This document shows positions 54,013 through 63,850 of a stretch of 64,000 nt of DNA, piece by piece. Every line of letters begins with the position of its first letter. The first letter of the stretch is position 1. The stretch covers positions 1 through 64,000 of the forward strand of contig NZ_LNAM01000002.1 in the NCBI RefSeq assembly GCF_001461035.1. The letters run 5' to 3'. The position numbers and the translations under genes were made by a program. Source of the stretch: Acetivibrio ethanolgignens (GTDB lineage Bacteria > Bacillota > Clostridia > Lachnospirales > Lachnospiraceae). Under the pieces are notes generated by a model. The model ran no database searches and had not been told where the DNA came from. It worked only from the letters and a program-made list of their open reading frames with translations.

Positions 54013-54014
54013 GG

Positions 54015-54176
54015 CTATCCCTTTCTTTTGCCTCGCATCTCTTCCATCAGCTTTTTATAGCACGGAAAACAAAATGCTTTGTCATACCCATATGGACATT
54101 CCTCTTTACAGTTTTGCGGATGGCTGACCGGTGGCTTAGCCCCTGTTCTGTTCTTCTCAATATATGCTCCTGACAT
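54015..54176 (-). CDS. Small Cys-rich conjugative-element protein
   Basis: 53 residues from ATG 54,176; an upstream start would run through a terminator. The Cys pattern CKEECPYGYDKAFCFPCYKKL suggests zinc binding. It overlaps the RepA start region by little and shares its orientation. Function unknown. Confidence 0.6.
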   Translation of the reverse strand: MSGAYIEKNRTGAKPPVSHPQNCKEECPYGYDKAFCFPCYKKLMEEMRGKRKG

Positions 54177-54198
54177 TGTATTACCTTGCCTTTCCATC

Positions 54199-54240
54199 AA
54201 AAAAGTGCCAGACCTATGGCAATCGCCATAAGCTGACACT
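54199..54240 (-). terminator. Terminator after the integrase/DUF5688 chimera
   Basis: Arms AGTGTCAG and CTGGCACT with an inner stem TATGGC/GCCATA, then six T on the minus strand. It lies 11 bp after the stop. Confidence 0.8.
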
Positions 54241-54251
54241 TTACGATATTC

Positions 54252-55646
54252 TTAGAGGGCTTCCCCGCCCTTAGCCTTTGCTGCCTTCTCTGCTGCATCC
54301 TTTACGGGAGGCTTTGCTACAACTTCCTTCTGCTTATCCTTCAGATCCTTTAACACAGAACCATGCTCCTCCGATTTCTCATCAATCTGGGTCTCGGCTT
54401 TTTCCTGCTGTCTTGCTTCAAATTTCTCCGCAAGTTCAAAGATATGCTCCTTGGAATCATAATGGTACACGTTGTCAGTAAGCTTTTCCTCAGGACTTAC
54501 CTGGGTAGCATTGACTTCCCTTACCATATCTCTCAGATCATCTGCAGCCTTGTCTCCGTTATCAGGTACTAACAGAATTTCATGAATCGATGAGGGGAGA
54601 ATATAGAAGTCTCCACCAAGCTTCTCAGCTGCCTGGTCCATAAAATCCTGATAAGCAAGCACCCCCGCCCCGGAGTTCTTATCCGGAACCGTTGCAACAT
54701 ACATCATTTCCTCCTGCTCCTCAGGAAGACCAAACATCTCAAATGCTTCCGGCCCCATCATCTCTCTCATGACCTCGCTCATACCCTGGATAACCGCCGG
54801 TCTGATTTCCGGTGCGTTCTCAAGCGCATCCGCTTTCAGCTGCTCATGGGTCACTCCCATGTGATTAATCATGTCATTGGTTACCAGAATGGATGCTCTG
54901 CCGGCATCATTGCTCTCAAGCACAAAACGATATACAACCGCCATGTCCTCCATGCTTTCATGAGGAATCTTTGTAAGCAGCTCTGCATTTGTTTCAGCAG
55001 AAATCACTTCAATGGAGAGTTTTTCCTTCATCGCTTCATAATTGGTAAGCTCCGATGTATCAACAGAAGGGATATATACGCCTTTATTATCATAGAGGCC
55101 GTGAGTCTCCAATGCATTGATAAATCCACTGATCACTCTATCAATTTTCTCAGGGGCAAAAATAAGTAATACCGGCTTTACACCAGTCTTGCCCGCAAAT
55201 GTAACGATGTTTTTGTTGTCTTTCTTTAGTTTGCAAATCACATCAGCAATTTCCTGGCTGTATCTACAAGAGGTCATGATAGGCAACTCTTTCACATCAG
55301 AATACTTGATTGTCACCAATCTCTTTCTGCCAAAGGTATCCCTAACGAAATGATCATAGCAATACTTATAATTATTTCTAGTAGATGGTTTCAAACCATA
55401 CTTCTGAGACATATATTTATCATACATCTCATTTACTGTAATTCTTGCTGCATTTGCAGGATTAAGTCCGTCCTCCATATCTCGGCGAACAGCCTTTTCA
55501 ATATCCCTAAGTGCAACTAATGTCTTCGCATATCTATAGTGTCGCTTTCCTCTCTTGTCCTGATAAGAAAAGCAATATCTTCCGTCTTTTCTCTGTGACT
55601 CACCGGTGCGAAGAGCATACCCTTTTGAATCTTTTCTTGATGCCAT
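54252..55646 (-). CDS. Chimera of Tn916-type integrase N-terminus and DUF5688
   Basis: 464 residues. Residues 1-120 are the Arm-binding and core-binding part of a Tn916-like tyrosine integrase (KDGRYCFSYQDKRGKRHYRY, then ITVNEMYDKYMSQKYGLKPSTRNNYKYCYDHFV). The catalytic domain with R-H-R-Y is missing. From about residue 125 the sequence is a DUF5688 protein of conjugative elements (EIADVICKLKKDN through SIHEILLVPDNGDKA). The junction is in frame. It probably arose by deletion and is now driven by the integrase promoter. Whether it binds att DNA is unknown. Confidence 0.8.
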   Translation of the reverse strand: MASRKDSKGYALRTGESQRKDGRYCFSYQDKRGKRHYRYAKTLVALRDIEKAVRRDMEDGLNPANAARITVNEMYDKYMSQKYGLKPSTRNNYKYCYDHFVRDTFGRKRLVTIKYSDVKELPIMTSCRYSQEIADVICKLKKDNKNIVTFAGKTGVKPVLLIFAPEKIDRVISGFINALETHGLYDNKGVYIPSVDTSELTNYEAMKEKLSIEVISAETNAELLTKIPHESMEDMAVVYRFVLESNDAGRASILVTNDMINHMGVTHEQLKADALENAPEIRPAVIQGMSEVMREMMGPEAFEMFGLPEEQEEMMYVATVPDKNSGAGVLAYQDFMDQAAEKLGGDFYILPSSIHEILLVPDNGDKAADDLRDMVREVNATQVSPEEKLTDNVYHYDSKEHIFELAEKFEARQQEKAETQIDEKSEEHGSVLKDLKDKQKEVVAKPPVKDAAEKAAKAKGGEAL

Positions 55647-55725
55647 TTTCTTCCTCCTGATTCTACAGAGGAATAGCTTAAATCATATGCGTTCACTTAT
55701 AATATATGCATGTTATATTACAAAT

Positions 55726-56412
55726 TCAAGAGCAATTTTTCGCTGAATTTAAGCCACCTCTACGTGATAATACAAGCTTCTCCACATCGCTACTCTTCTG
55801 CCTTAAAATATTCCATATGAGATAGATTTCTATCATTCGTGCGTAAACAATAACAAAGATAAGTGCTGATAAGATATACACCAGGAACTGAACAATAAAG
55901 GACATCAGGAAGATGCCAAGCAGTTCTCCCACATCCTTCGCTTCCAAGGTGCTTTGCATCGTTGCAAGTGTACTTGCGTCAATGGCTGTACTTCCGGTGA
56001 TAATACCACCTGCCTGACTTACCACATGATGAGCAACGTCAAACACCGCCATGGTTATATTCATGGTATTCGTAATCAGTGTTACTGCTACAAAGGTCTT
56101 AAATACCCATTTAAAAAAGATCCAGGTCTCAAAGTTTGCCAGATTGTTATGGCTTATGACTAACTGAATCAGCTCATAACAGGCAATAAATGTTAATAGC
56201 AATCCCGCTATCGGCATAATTACATTTTCAGAAAGATTCTTAATCATGTTAAATATTGCCGGTGAGAATGCGCTTGGTGTCATACCAACTTCTGTTGCAA
56301 TCTGTCCTACCTGTGCGTTCACCGAATCAAAGGTAGAGGTAAGATTACTCATAATGCCTGTAACAAGCAGTTCCTTAAGCCATTCCACAATAGAATCTAT
56401 AATGCTTTGCAC
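55726..56412 (-). pseudogene. Truncated second VirB6/TrbL-like gene
   Basis: 228 codons. Residues 1-198 match the intact copy at 33,311 with about 75% identity by eye. After RMIEIYL the sequence changes to an unrelated tail (IWNILRQKSSDVEKLVLSRR) and stops. About 90 C-terminal residues with two membrane segments are lost. It marks a break between two element fragments. Confidence 0.82.
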
Positions 56413-56479
56413 TTGTTACCTCCTCTTCTTTCCAAAGGACCAGCGAGTGCTGGCCCTGCTTCTTAGTTACATCTCTTTC

Positions 56480-56692
56480 TTAGAACAAGCCGGAAAGTAA
56501 AGGTACAAGAGTCGTTCCGATTAAGGCTACACCGCCACCAGCCATGAGCTGCTTCATTCCCTGTGACTTTGCACCAGGGTTATCATTACCATAACCTTCC
56601 ATAAGGTTTACTACACCCCAGATTCCAAGACCTGCTCCAAGTGCGATAACTAATGTCTGTAATACGCCTACTGCGCTCTGAAAAAATGCCAT
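56480..56692 (-). CDS. maff2: Maff2-family membrane protein (copy 3)
   Basis: 70 residues, same GNDNPGAKSQGMKQLM motif as copies 1 and 2, with GVLQTL and IWGVVNL differences. It is preceded by a terminator and followed by the VirB6 pseudogene, as copy 1 is followed by the intact VirB6. Confidence 0.9.
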   Translation of the reverse strand: MAFFQSAVGVLQTLVIALGAGLGIWGVVNLMEGYGNDNPGAKSQGMKQLMAGGGVALIGTTLVPLLSGLF

Positions 56693-56736
56693 TTTGTTTT
56701 CCTCCTAAAATTCATTATTTGTAATTTGGACATAAT

Positions 56737-56770
56737 AAAAGACCGGTCAGATTATCTCTGATCGGCCTTA
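56737..56770 (-). terminator. Terminator after the RelE-like module
   Basis: Stem TAAGGCCGATCAGA and TCTGACCGGTCTTTTA, homologous to the hairpin after the Phd/Doc module. Confidence 0.6.
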
Positions 56771-56794
56771 TCTGCCATGTTTCATATTTAGTTT

Positions 56795-57166
56795 TTAATT
56801 TAGGTCTGACAAAGCTACTCTGTCATAAGCCCCATTCTTAGCATCTTCCGGATGTGGCTCTAATCCAATAATTGTAATATCACTCTTATCTGGACCATAA
56901 ACCCAATACATCCTTCTAGCTCCGCTTTTCTTATTTTCCAAATAGGACTGCCACACTTTCATTCCATACCTCTTAGATAGCGGTTCAATCTCGTGTGACT
57001 GTAGACTAGGATAAAACGGATCCATTGCCAATTTTTTAAGTGCAGCTCCCCATTTCTTATAAAGTTCTGCATCCTTTTTACTTATTGTTCCTTCTCGATA
57101 GCTCGTTTGTAGTCTATTCCATAATTCAGCCATCTCAGGAATACCCATTCGTATATTATATGTCAT
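56795..57166 (-). CDS. RelE-like toxin candidate
   Basis: 123 residues. Helical start, then a beta-rich C-terminal half with ARRMYWVYGPDKSDITIIGLEPHP, which looks like the RelE/ParE fold. It starts 20 bp after the antitoxin stop. The typical mRNA-interferase residues cannot be assigned with confidence. Located between maff2 copies like the Phd/Doc pair. Confidence 0.7.
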   Translation of the reverse strand: MTYNIRMGIPEMAELWNRLQTSYREGTISKKDAELYKKWGAALKKLAMDPFYPSLQSHEIEPLSKRYGMKVWQSYLENKKSGARRMYWVYGPDKSDITIIGLEPHPEDAKNGAYDRVALSDLN

Positions 57167-57186
57167 TCGTATCTCCTGCTCTTATC

Positions 57187-57426
57187 TCAAAAATCAGATA
57201 AATCAACGGCCGGAGATACCTCGCCCATTTTGAAATTACTGATTGCTCTATCCATATCCTCTAAGGTTCGAGCAGAAATGCTCTCTGGAACTGTCAATTC
57301 TCTAGGCTCCAACATAATACATCCATTATCGTATTCCTTAACATTGTAATACTGAAATAATGCGCCTCTGAGTGTAATTCTCTTTTTGCTATCAATATGA
57401 ACTGTGTAATCTTTTACTGCTGTCAT
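57187..57426 (-). CDS. Antitoxin candidate
   Basis: 79 residues from ATG 57,426 (GGAGGTGA site). The N-terminus (YTVHIDSKKRITLRGALFQYYNVKEYDNGCIML) resembles an AbrB-type DNA-binding strand pair; the C-terminus is acidic. It is first in the module and has a large palindromic operator just upstream. Confidence 0.72.
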   Translation of the reverse strand: MTAVKDYTVHIDSKKRITLRGALFQYYNVKEYDNGCIMLEPRELTVPESISARTLEDMDRAISNFKMGEVSPAVDLSDF

Positions 57427-57439
57427 GATTCTCACCTCC

Positions 57440-57473
57440 ATAATATCAAGTGGGATATCCCACCTGATATTAT
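57440..57473. promoter_or_regulatory. 34-bp palindromic operator of the antitoxin gene
   Basis: Near-perfect inverted repeat, one mismatched pair. The inner 14 bp are GTGGGATATCCCAC, the outer arms TAATATCA and TGATATTA. It overlaps the -10 box, so bound antitoxin should repress transcription. Confidence 0.75.
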
Positions 57474-57500
57474 AATATACTATGCATTAGTATTTGTCAA
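57472..57500 (-). promoter_or_regulatory. Promoter of the second toxin-antitoxin module
   Basis: TTGACA (57,495-57,500), 17-bp spacer, TATTAT (57,472-57,477), overlapping the palindrome. Confidence 0.75.
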
Positions 57501-57554
57501 TGCGAATCATTTATTCCTGAGCTTCATGCCCGCATGATCCTGCCATGCTCTTTC

Positions 57555-57645
57555 TTAGAAAAGACCAGATAGAAGTGGAACAAGAGTTGTTCCGATAAGG
57601 GCTACACCACCACCTGCCATAAGCTGCTTCATTCCCTGTGACTTT
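57555..57645 (-). pseudogene. maff2 3' fragment (copy 4) at the second element boundary
   Basis: About 30 codons of the C-terminal half (SQGMKQLMAGGGVALIG..., ending LF). Homology stops at 57,645, where the second mobilizable element begins. The rest of the gene may lie beyond the window. Confidence 0.75.
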
Positions 57646-57726
57646 ACTCATGTGAGATAAAGAAGTAAAAGAAGTGTAAAAAATTTTGCCGTTCCTATCC
57701 GGTCAGAGAACCGGACAGGGCGGGCA

Positions 57727-59379
<1,653 letters not shown>

Positions 59380-59459
59380 CTATTCCGTACCTTGATTGTA
59401 CCACATGGGGCGGCTGTCTGTATAGCGGCAAAAGCGTCAAAATGCTTCCTTATGCGCCG

Positions 59460-59669
59460 TCAAAACGCCAGTTTTTCTTGTGGTGCTTCCCGTCTGCGTC
59501 CGGGCAGGCTGCTTTCTGCTTCCAGCACTTTCATCATCTTGTCGGCGGCGGTGGCGGTGGTGTCCTCCTTGAAGTAGCCGGAAACCACAAGGACGGTGTT
59601 TCCCATGCGTACCTCGGTCACGCAGTCCGGGCGGCGGGCAGGGCGTTTGGTTCTTTGGGTGTTGGTCAT
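59460..59669 (-). CDS. TnpW-like small protein
   Basis: 69 residues from ATG 59,669, overlapping the DnaC-like stop (ATGA). VTEVRMGNTVLVVSGYFKEDTTATAADKMMKVLE is the TnpW-type pattern. Function unknown; it sits before the recombinase. Confidence 0.75.
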   Translation of the reverse strand: MTNTQRTKRPARRPDCVTEVRMGNTVLVVSGYFKEDTTATAADKMMKVLEAESSLPGRRREAPQEKLAF

Positions 59670-60520
59670 AGGCAGTTCTCCTTTCCGGCAAGCAGCCGTT
59701 TCAGCCGTTCCATTTTCCCTTGTGCAGCGGCTTTTCTCAAATTCTCCCCAGTAAAGCAGAGAGGGGAACACATTTCCAGCAGCCGGTCATAAATCCGGGT
59801 GTGGGCGGTGTCCTCCGGGTGCTGCAATTCCTCCAGCGTGAGGTTGGTCGTCACAATCAGCGGCTTCCTGCTACGGTAGCGGCTGTCAATCACGTTGTAG
59901 ACCTGTTCCAGTCCGTATTCTGTGCCCCGCTCCATTCCAAAATCGTCAATGATGAGCAGGGGGAAGCTGCAAAGCCGGGAAATGTATTCATTCCTGCCCG
60001 CAAAGCTGGCGGCAAGGTCGTTGAGTATCGTTGCAAAGTTTGTCATGCACACCGGGACTTCCTGCTCCATAAGGGCGTTTGCAATACACCCGGCAAAATA
60101 GCTTTTTCCAGTGCCTACCTTGCCCCACAAGAGCAGCCCATAGTTCCCGTCCTTTATCTGTTCCCAGCGTGCCACATATCCGGCGGCGTTCTTCATCTGC
60201 GGGCAGCTTCCGTTATCGTTAGCAAATGTCCAGTCCTGCATGGTCTTGTCTGTAAATCCCTGCCGTTTCAGCCGTTCCACCGTTTCAAGGTGGCTGCGTT
60301 GCTTCTCGGCGGCTTCCCGTTCCTTACGGGCTGCCCGCTGGCAGTCGCACTCTGACGGGTGGCGGTCACGCCCGAAAAAGGTCTTGCCCTCCGGGAAATA
60401 GGCTTCTTTGGGCTTGTGGCATTTGCCGCAGTATAACAGCCCGTCCTCCCCGGTGTAATCTTCCGGTGCGACAATGGTATCAGTCATAGGCAGTATGGTG
60501 TTGTGGATTGTATCGGTCAT
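59666..60520 (-). CDS. DnaC/IstB-like AAA+ ATPase
   Basis: 284 residues from ATG 60,520 with an AAGGAGG site, overlapping the RepA stop (ATGA). Zinc pair CGKCHKPKE...CDC near residue 30-65, Walker A LLWGKVGTGKSYFAG (about residue 130) and Walker B LLIIDDFGMERG (about 195). It is likely a helicase loader for replication of the element. Confidence 0.9.
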   Translation of the reverse strand: MTDTIHNTILPMTDTIVAPEDYTGEDGLLYCGKCHKPKEAYFPEGKTFFGRDRHPSECDCQRAARKEREAAEKQRSHLETVERLKRQGFTDKTMQDWTFANDNGSCPQMKNAAGYVARWEQIKDGNYGLLLWGKVGTGKSYFAGCIANALMEQEVPVCMTNFATILNDLAASFAGRNEYISRLCSFPLLIIDDFGMERGTEYGLEQVYNVIDSRYRSRKPLIVTTNLTLEELQHPEDTAHTRIYDRLLEMCSPLCFTGENLRKAAAQGKMERLKRLLAGKENCL

Positions 60521-61323
60521 AGGCTTTCTCCCTCCTTGAATGAATAGTCCGGTATGCCTTTCTTGGGCTTCTCTTTGGCGGCGTCCTCCTGCGCCCACTT
60601 GTAAATGGTGGCTGCATGGCTTTTGTACCGCTTCCCGGTGGAAGCGATATGGCAGGAAAGGCGGTCAAGGTAATATTCCCACTTGCCGGGGAAGTCCCGT
60701 TCCAGTCCCAAAAGGTCTGCGTCAGAAAGAAATACATTTTTATATCTGCCATAAGCGGCGGGGGGCTGCCCCTCACTCGCTCTTTTTGTTTGGCTCTCTA
60801 TTAAGTTGTTTATATTAGTTTGGTTAGGGGACGGTTTTCCGACCGTCATAAGGTCAGTTTTCCGGCTGTCAGTGGGTCGGTTTTCTGTCCCTATGAGGGT
60901 CGGTTTTCCGTCCGTCAGTTGGTCGGGAAACTGTACCACTGGGGCAGGCACTTTCACATACAGACGGTTGGCACAAGAGAAGCCCGTCCGCCTGCGCTCC
61001 AACAGCCCCGCAGCGTCCAGTTCGTTCAGTGCCCCCTTTATGGTGGTGCTGCCTTTCTTCATCACTTTCGCCATTTCCGCTATGGGGTAGACAATGTATA
61101 CCCGCCCCTCGCTGTCCTGCCAGCCGTTCTTCTGTGAAAGGGTGGAACGGTCTAACAGCAGCGAATATAACTCTCTTGCGGTGTGGGATAGGTCTGTTTC
61201 CAGCAGGAAACGGGGGTAAGGCAGGTAAGTGGGCAGCTCCGTTCCTGCGGTCATATAATCGGCGATAGGGTTCACCTCCTTGTGGTGTCCGTTTTGGGCT
61301 TCTGTTACGCTTTTAGAGGGCAT
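60517..61323 (-). CDS. repA: RepA_N-family replication initiator of the second element
   Basis: 268 residues. PRFLLETDLSHTARELYSLLLDRSTLSQKNGWQDSEGRVYIVYP matches RepA_N, as in the gene at 53,155. A winged helix follows (KKGSTTIKGALNELDAAGLLER). It is coupled to the helicase loader. Confidence 0.9.
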   Translation of the reverse strand: MPSKSVTEAQNGHHKEVNPIADYMTAGTELPTYLPYPRFLLETDLSHTARELYSLLLDRSTLSQKNGWQDSEGRVYIVYPIAEMAKVMKKGSTTIKGALNELDAAGLLERRRTGFSCANRLYVKVPAPVVQFPDQLTDGKPTLIGTENRPTDSRKTDLMTVGKPSPNQTNINNLIESQTKRASEGQPPAAYGRYKNVFLSDADLLGLERDFPGKWEYYLDRLSCHIASTGKRYKSHAATIYKWAQEDAAKEKPKKGIPDYSFKEGESL

Positions 61324-61384
61324 TTTTAAGGGAAAAGGATAAATGTATCACGCACCCTTTGACACCCTCCAAAAAAGCCTTGAT

Positions 61385-61771
61385 TTATGCGGGTTTGAAA
61401 TGCCCTAAAGCGTGACATTTCCCCCTTTGTTTCCGCTTTCGTTTGGCGGCGTTTATCCGCTTCATGCGTCCGGCGCAGTCCGGGCAGTATTTCCCCCGGT
61501 TGGATTTGGGGAAGAAGAACGCCCCGCAGACAGCGCAGCGTTTCCGGCTCCCCCGGCGCATGAGGGCAGCTTCCAGTGCTTCATCAAGGGGCAGGACGGC
61601 GGCGGTAAACCAGCGGCAGAGCAGCGAATAGCTGATACTCTGCACACACACGCAAGGCTCGCCGTCCTCCAACAGCAGGCAGTTCCCGCCGTCATAGTTG
61701 CAGCACTCATGCACAAGGCGGCGGGCTGCCCGGTACTGGCGGTAATCCATACGGGGAATTTTAGCGTTCAT
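61385..61771 (-). CDS. Cysteine-rich VLP-type protein
   Basis: 128 residues from ATG 61,771 (AAAGGAG). Cys clusters: HECCNYDGGNCLLL, CVCVQS, CAVCGAFFFPKSNRGKYCPDC. The Lys/Arg-rich tail suggests nucleic-acid contact. Found beside relaxases in many such elements; function unknown. It overlaps the relaxase stop by 11 bp. Confidence 0.8.
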   Translation of the reverse strand: MNAKIPRMDYRQYRAARRLVHECCNYDGGNCLLLEDGEPCVCVQSISYSLLCRWFTAAVLPLDEALEAALMRRGSRKRCAVCGAFFFPKSNRGKYCPDCAGRMKRINAAKRKRKQRGKCHALGHFKPA

Positions 61772-63398
61772 GGCTCTGCTCCTTTCTGCGCTGCGGCTCA
61801 CTCCGGCGTAGTAGCTGGTCGATATTGCCCTTGACCGTCTGAAGCTGCCGGACACGCTCTTTTTTCTCCCGGTACTGGCAGTAGAGGGCGTTTTTCTCTG
61901 TGGTTAGCTGTTCAATCTCGGCTTGCAGGTCTTTCCGGGCGGGTAGCTTCTTGGTATAGCCCTGCTCCTTGAAATACCGGGCGGCTGCGTCTGCAATGAG
62001 AAAATCGCTTTCATGCTGTTCCCGGTAGGCTTGGCGGGCTTTGTCCGATTTCTGCGCCTTTAGCCCCTCCCGGACAGGCTTGGTCTTTGCAAACGCTAAT
62101 ATCTGCCGCCGCAGTTCCTTTTTGCCGGATAAGGTACATTCCAGTGCTTTCAGCTTGGCGGTGGTGTCCTGCAATCCGGCATGGGCTTCTGTGAGGGTGG
62201 CTTCCAGTTCTTCCAAAGAGGAAAAACCGGACTGCTCATAAATGGCAAGGGAAGCTGCCGCCTGCTTCAAGTTGTGGAGCGTCGCCCACCTTTCATAGCC
62301 CCGTCCCTTGCCCTCGGCTTTCTTGGCTTCTATGTCAACCATGCGCTGTATGCCGTCATGGTTCGGGGCGGTTTTGACCGTTTTTTCCCGTTGTAACGGC
62401 TCTTTGACAGCGGCAGGGTATTCGGGTATGGCTGTGGTCTGCTCGGCGGCTCTGTGGGCGTTTTCCTCCAACATGGCAAAGACAGCGGTACGGTCAAAAT
62501 CGTCCCCCAGCTTCCGGGCAGTAATGGGCTTGGTTCTGTCCAGCGAAAGGTAGGACAGCCGCCCCCGACTCTCCTTGACGGTCACGCCCTCCTGCAAAAG
62601 CAGGGAAGAAAACTCCTCAAAGCTAGAAGCAAGGGAAAGAGCCTGCCGGATTGTCCGACGCAATTTTTCTTTGTCCGTTTCAAACTTGGTCGCTTTCGGT
62701 GGCTGTCCTCCGGCGGCAAGGGCGGCGTTCTCTTTATCAAGGGCAAGCTGCCCCTTTTTCTGCGCCCGGTATTCCCGGTCTGTTATGCGGTTCTTACTGC
62801 CGTTTAGGAGGTCGATTTGGTAAAACCCCTCCCGGTGGCACATCTCCATGACCTCGGCTTTGAAATGGCGCAGGGCGGTGTCCGTACAGCGGTGCTTGCA
62901 GCCCTCCCTTGTGTCGGCAGGTCGCTCCATATAAGGCAGGAACGGCACTTCTGCAATCCTCAAACTGTTTATGACGATATGCACATGAATGTTTCCGCTG
63001 CCGTTATGCCCGTCCGGGTGGGTGCAGACAAGGGCTTGGTGTCCGGGGAAGTGTTCCCGGCAAAATTCCTCGCCCAACGCCTGCGCCCGGTCGGGTGTCA
63101 AGCCGTTGTCTGTGCCGCCCCTTGGGTCAAAGCTGATGATATAGTGGTGGCTCTTTACATCCTCCCGTTTCTGGTTTTTCCCATAGCGCAGATTTGCCCG
63201 CATACAAGCGACAGCAAAATCATCTCCCCCGCAGTTAAGGGAAGAAATGCGGTAGTCCTCCCTCGGTATCAGCCGCCCGGTTTCATCAAGGACGGGCTTC
63301 ATGGTAAACTCGTCATGCTGGAACAGCAGATACTTTTCGGCTGCCCCGTAGTCTGCATTTTTAGAGCTGAAATGTTTGAGTATCGCCAACCACTCCAC
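61761..63398 (-). CDS. MobP-type relaxase of the second element
   Basis: 545 residues, GTG start overlapping mobC by 38 bp. HPDGHNGSGNIHVHIVINSLR (about residues 126-146) holds the His triad; RYGKNQKREDVKSHHYIISFDPR precedes it. A long coiled C-terminus follows. It should nick the repeat near 63,831. Confidence 0.91.
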   Translation of the reverse strand: MEWLAILKHFSSKNADYGAAEKYLLFQHDEFTMKPVLDETGRLIPREDYRISSLNCGGDDFAVACMRANLRYGKNQKREDVKSHHYIISFDPRGGTDNGLTPDRAQALGEEFCREHFPGHQALVCTHPDGHNGSGNIHVHIVINSLRIAEVPFLPYMERPADTREGCKHRCTDTALRHFKAEVMEMCHREGFYQIDLLNGSKNRITDREYRAQKKGQLALDKENAALAAGGQPPKATKFETDKEKLRRTIRQALSLASSFEEFSSLLLQEGVTVKESRGRLSYLSLDRTKPITARKLGDDFDRTAVFAMLEENAHRAAEQTTAIPEYPAAVKEPLQREKTVKTAPNHDGIQRMVDIEAKKAEGKGRGYERWATLHNLKQAAASLAIYEQSGFSSLEELEATLTEAHAGLQDTTAKLKALECTLSGKKELRRQILAFAKTKPVREGLKAQKSDKARQAYREQHESDFLIADAAARYFKEQGYTKKLPARKDLQAEIEQLTTEKNALYCQYREKKERVRQLQTVKGNIDQLLRRSEPQRRKEQSHER

Positions 63399-63759
63399 CT
63401 ACTTTCTGCAAGACTTCATACTTGAGGGCTGCCAGTTCCGCCGCCGTCCCCCTTAGTTCCTTTGCAAGCTGGGGATAGGGTGCGCCGTATTCGTTTAAGC
63501 AGCGGGCAATCTGGTTTAAGTTGCCGCCGATTTTCCCGTACTCCGCAGCCAGCTTCCCGACAGCGGAAAGCAGTTCATCATTGACCGCCGACACATGGAT
63601 AACGGGGCGTATGGCTGCCCGCCGGATTGCCTGCCGCAAAAACTCCGACTGACTGATACCATAGGGGGCAAGCCGCTTTGTGAAGTTGGCGTATTCTTCA
63701 TCAGACAGACGTGTCTTGATAACATGGCTGCGGTGGGGCGTGTTGTATCTCTTTCGCAT
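63361..63759 (-). CDS. mobC: MobC-family relaxosome protein of the second element
   Basis: 132 residues from ATG 63,759 (AGGAGG). Ribbon-helix-helix opening (TRLSDEEYANFTKRLAPYGISQSEFLRQAIR) and the MobC signature GGNLNQIARCLNEYG. It should help the relaxase at the origin of transfer. Confidence 0.9.
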   Translation of the reverse strand: MRKRYNTPHRSHVIKTRLSDEEYANFTKRLAPYGISQSEFLRQAIRRAAIRPVIHVSAVNDELLSAVGKLAAEYGKIGGNLNQIARCLNEYGAPYPQLAKELRGTAAELAALKYEVLQKVGGVVGDTQTFQL

Positions 63760-63830
63760 GGTGCAAGACCTCCTTTCTGTTGCCGCATAGCTGCGGCTGT
63801 GATAAGCGGCATACGCCGCATAAGCAGGGT

Positions 63831-63850
63831 TTGGGGAAGGCACTCCCCAA
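63831..63850. other. Candidate origin of transfer of the second element
   Basis: Inverted repeat TTGGGGA / TCCCCAA with 6-nt loop, 72 bp upstream of mobC, followed by CAACAAG. The location and form suit a MobP nick site. The bases from here to the window end hold no gene I can support. Confidence 0.5.
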
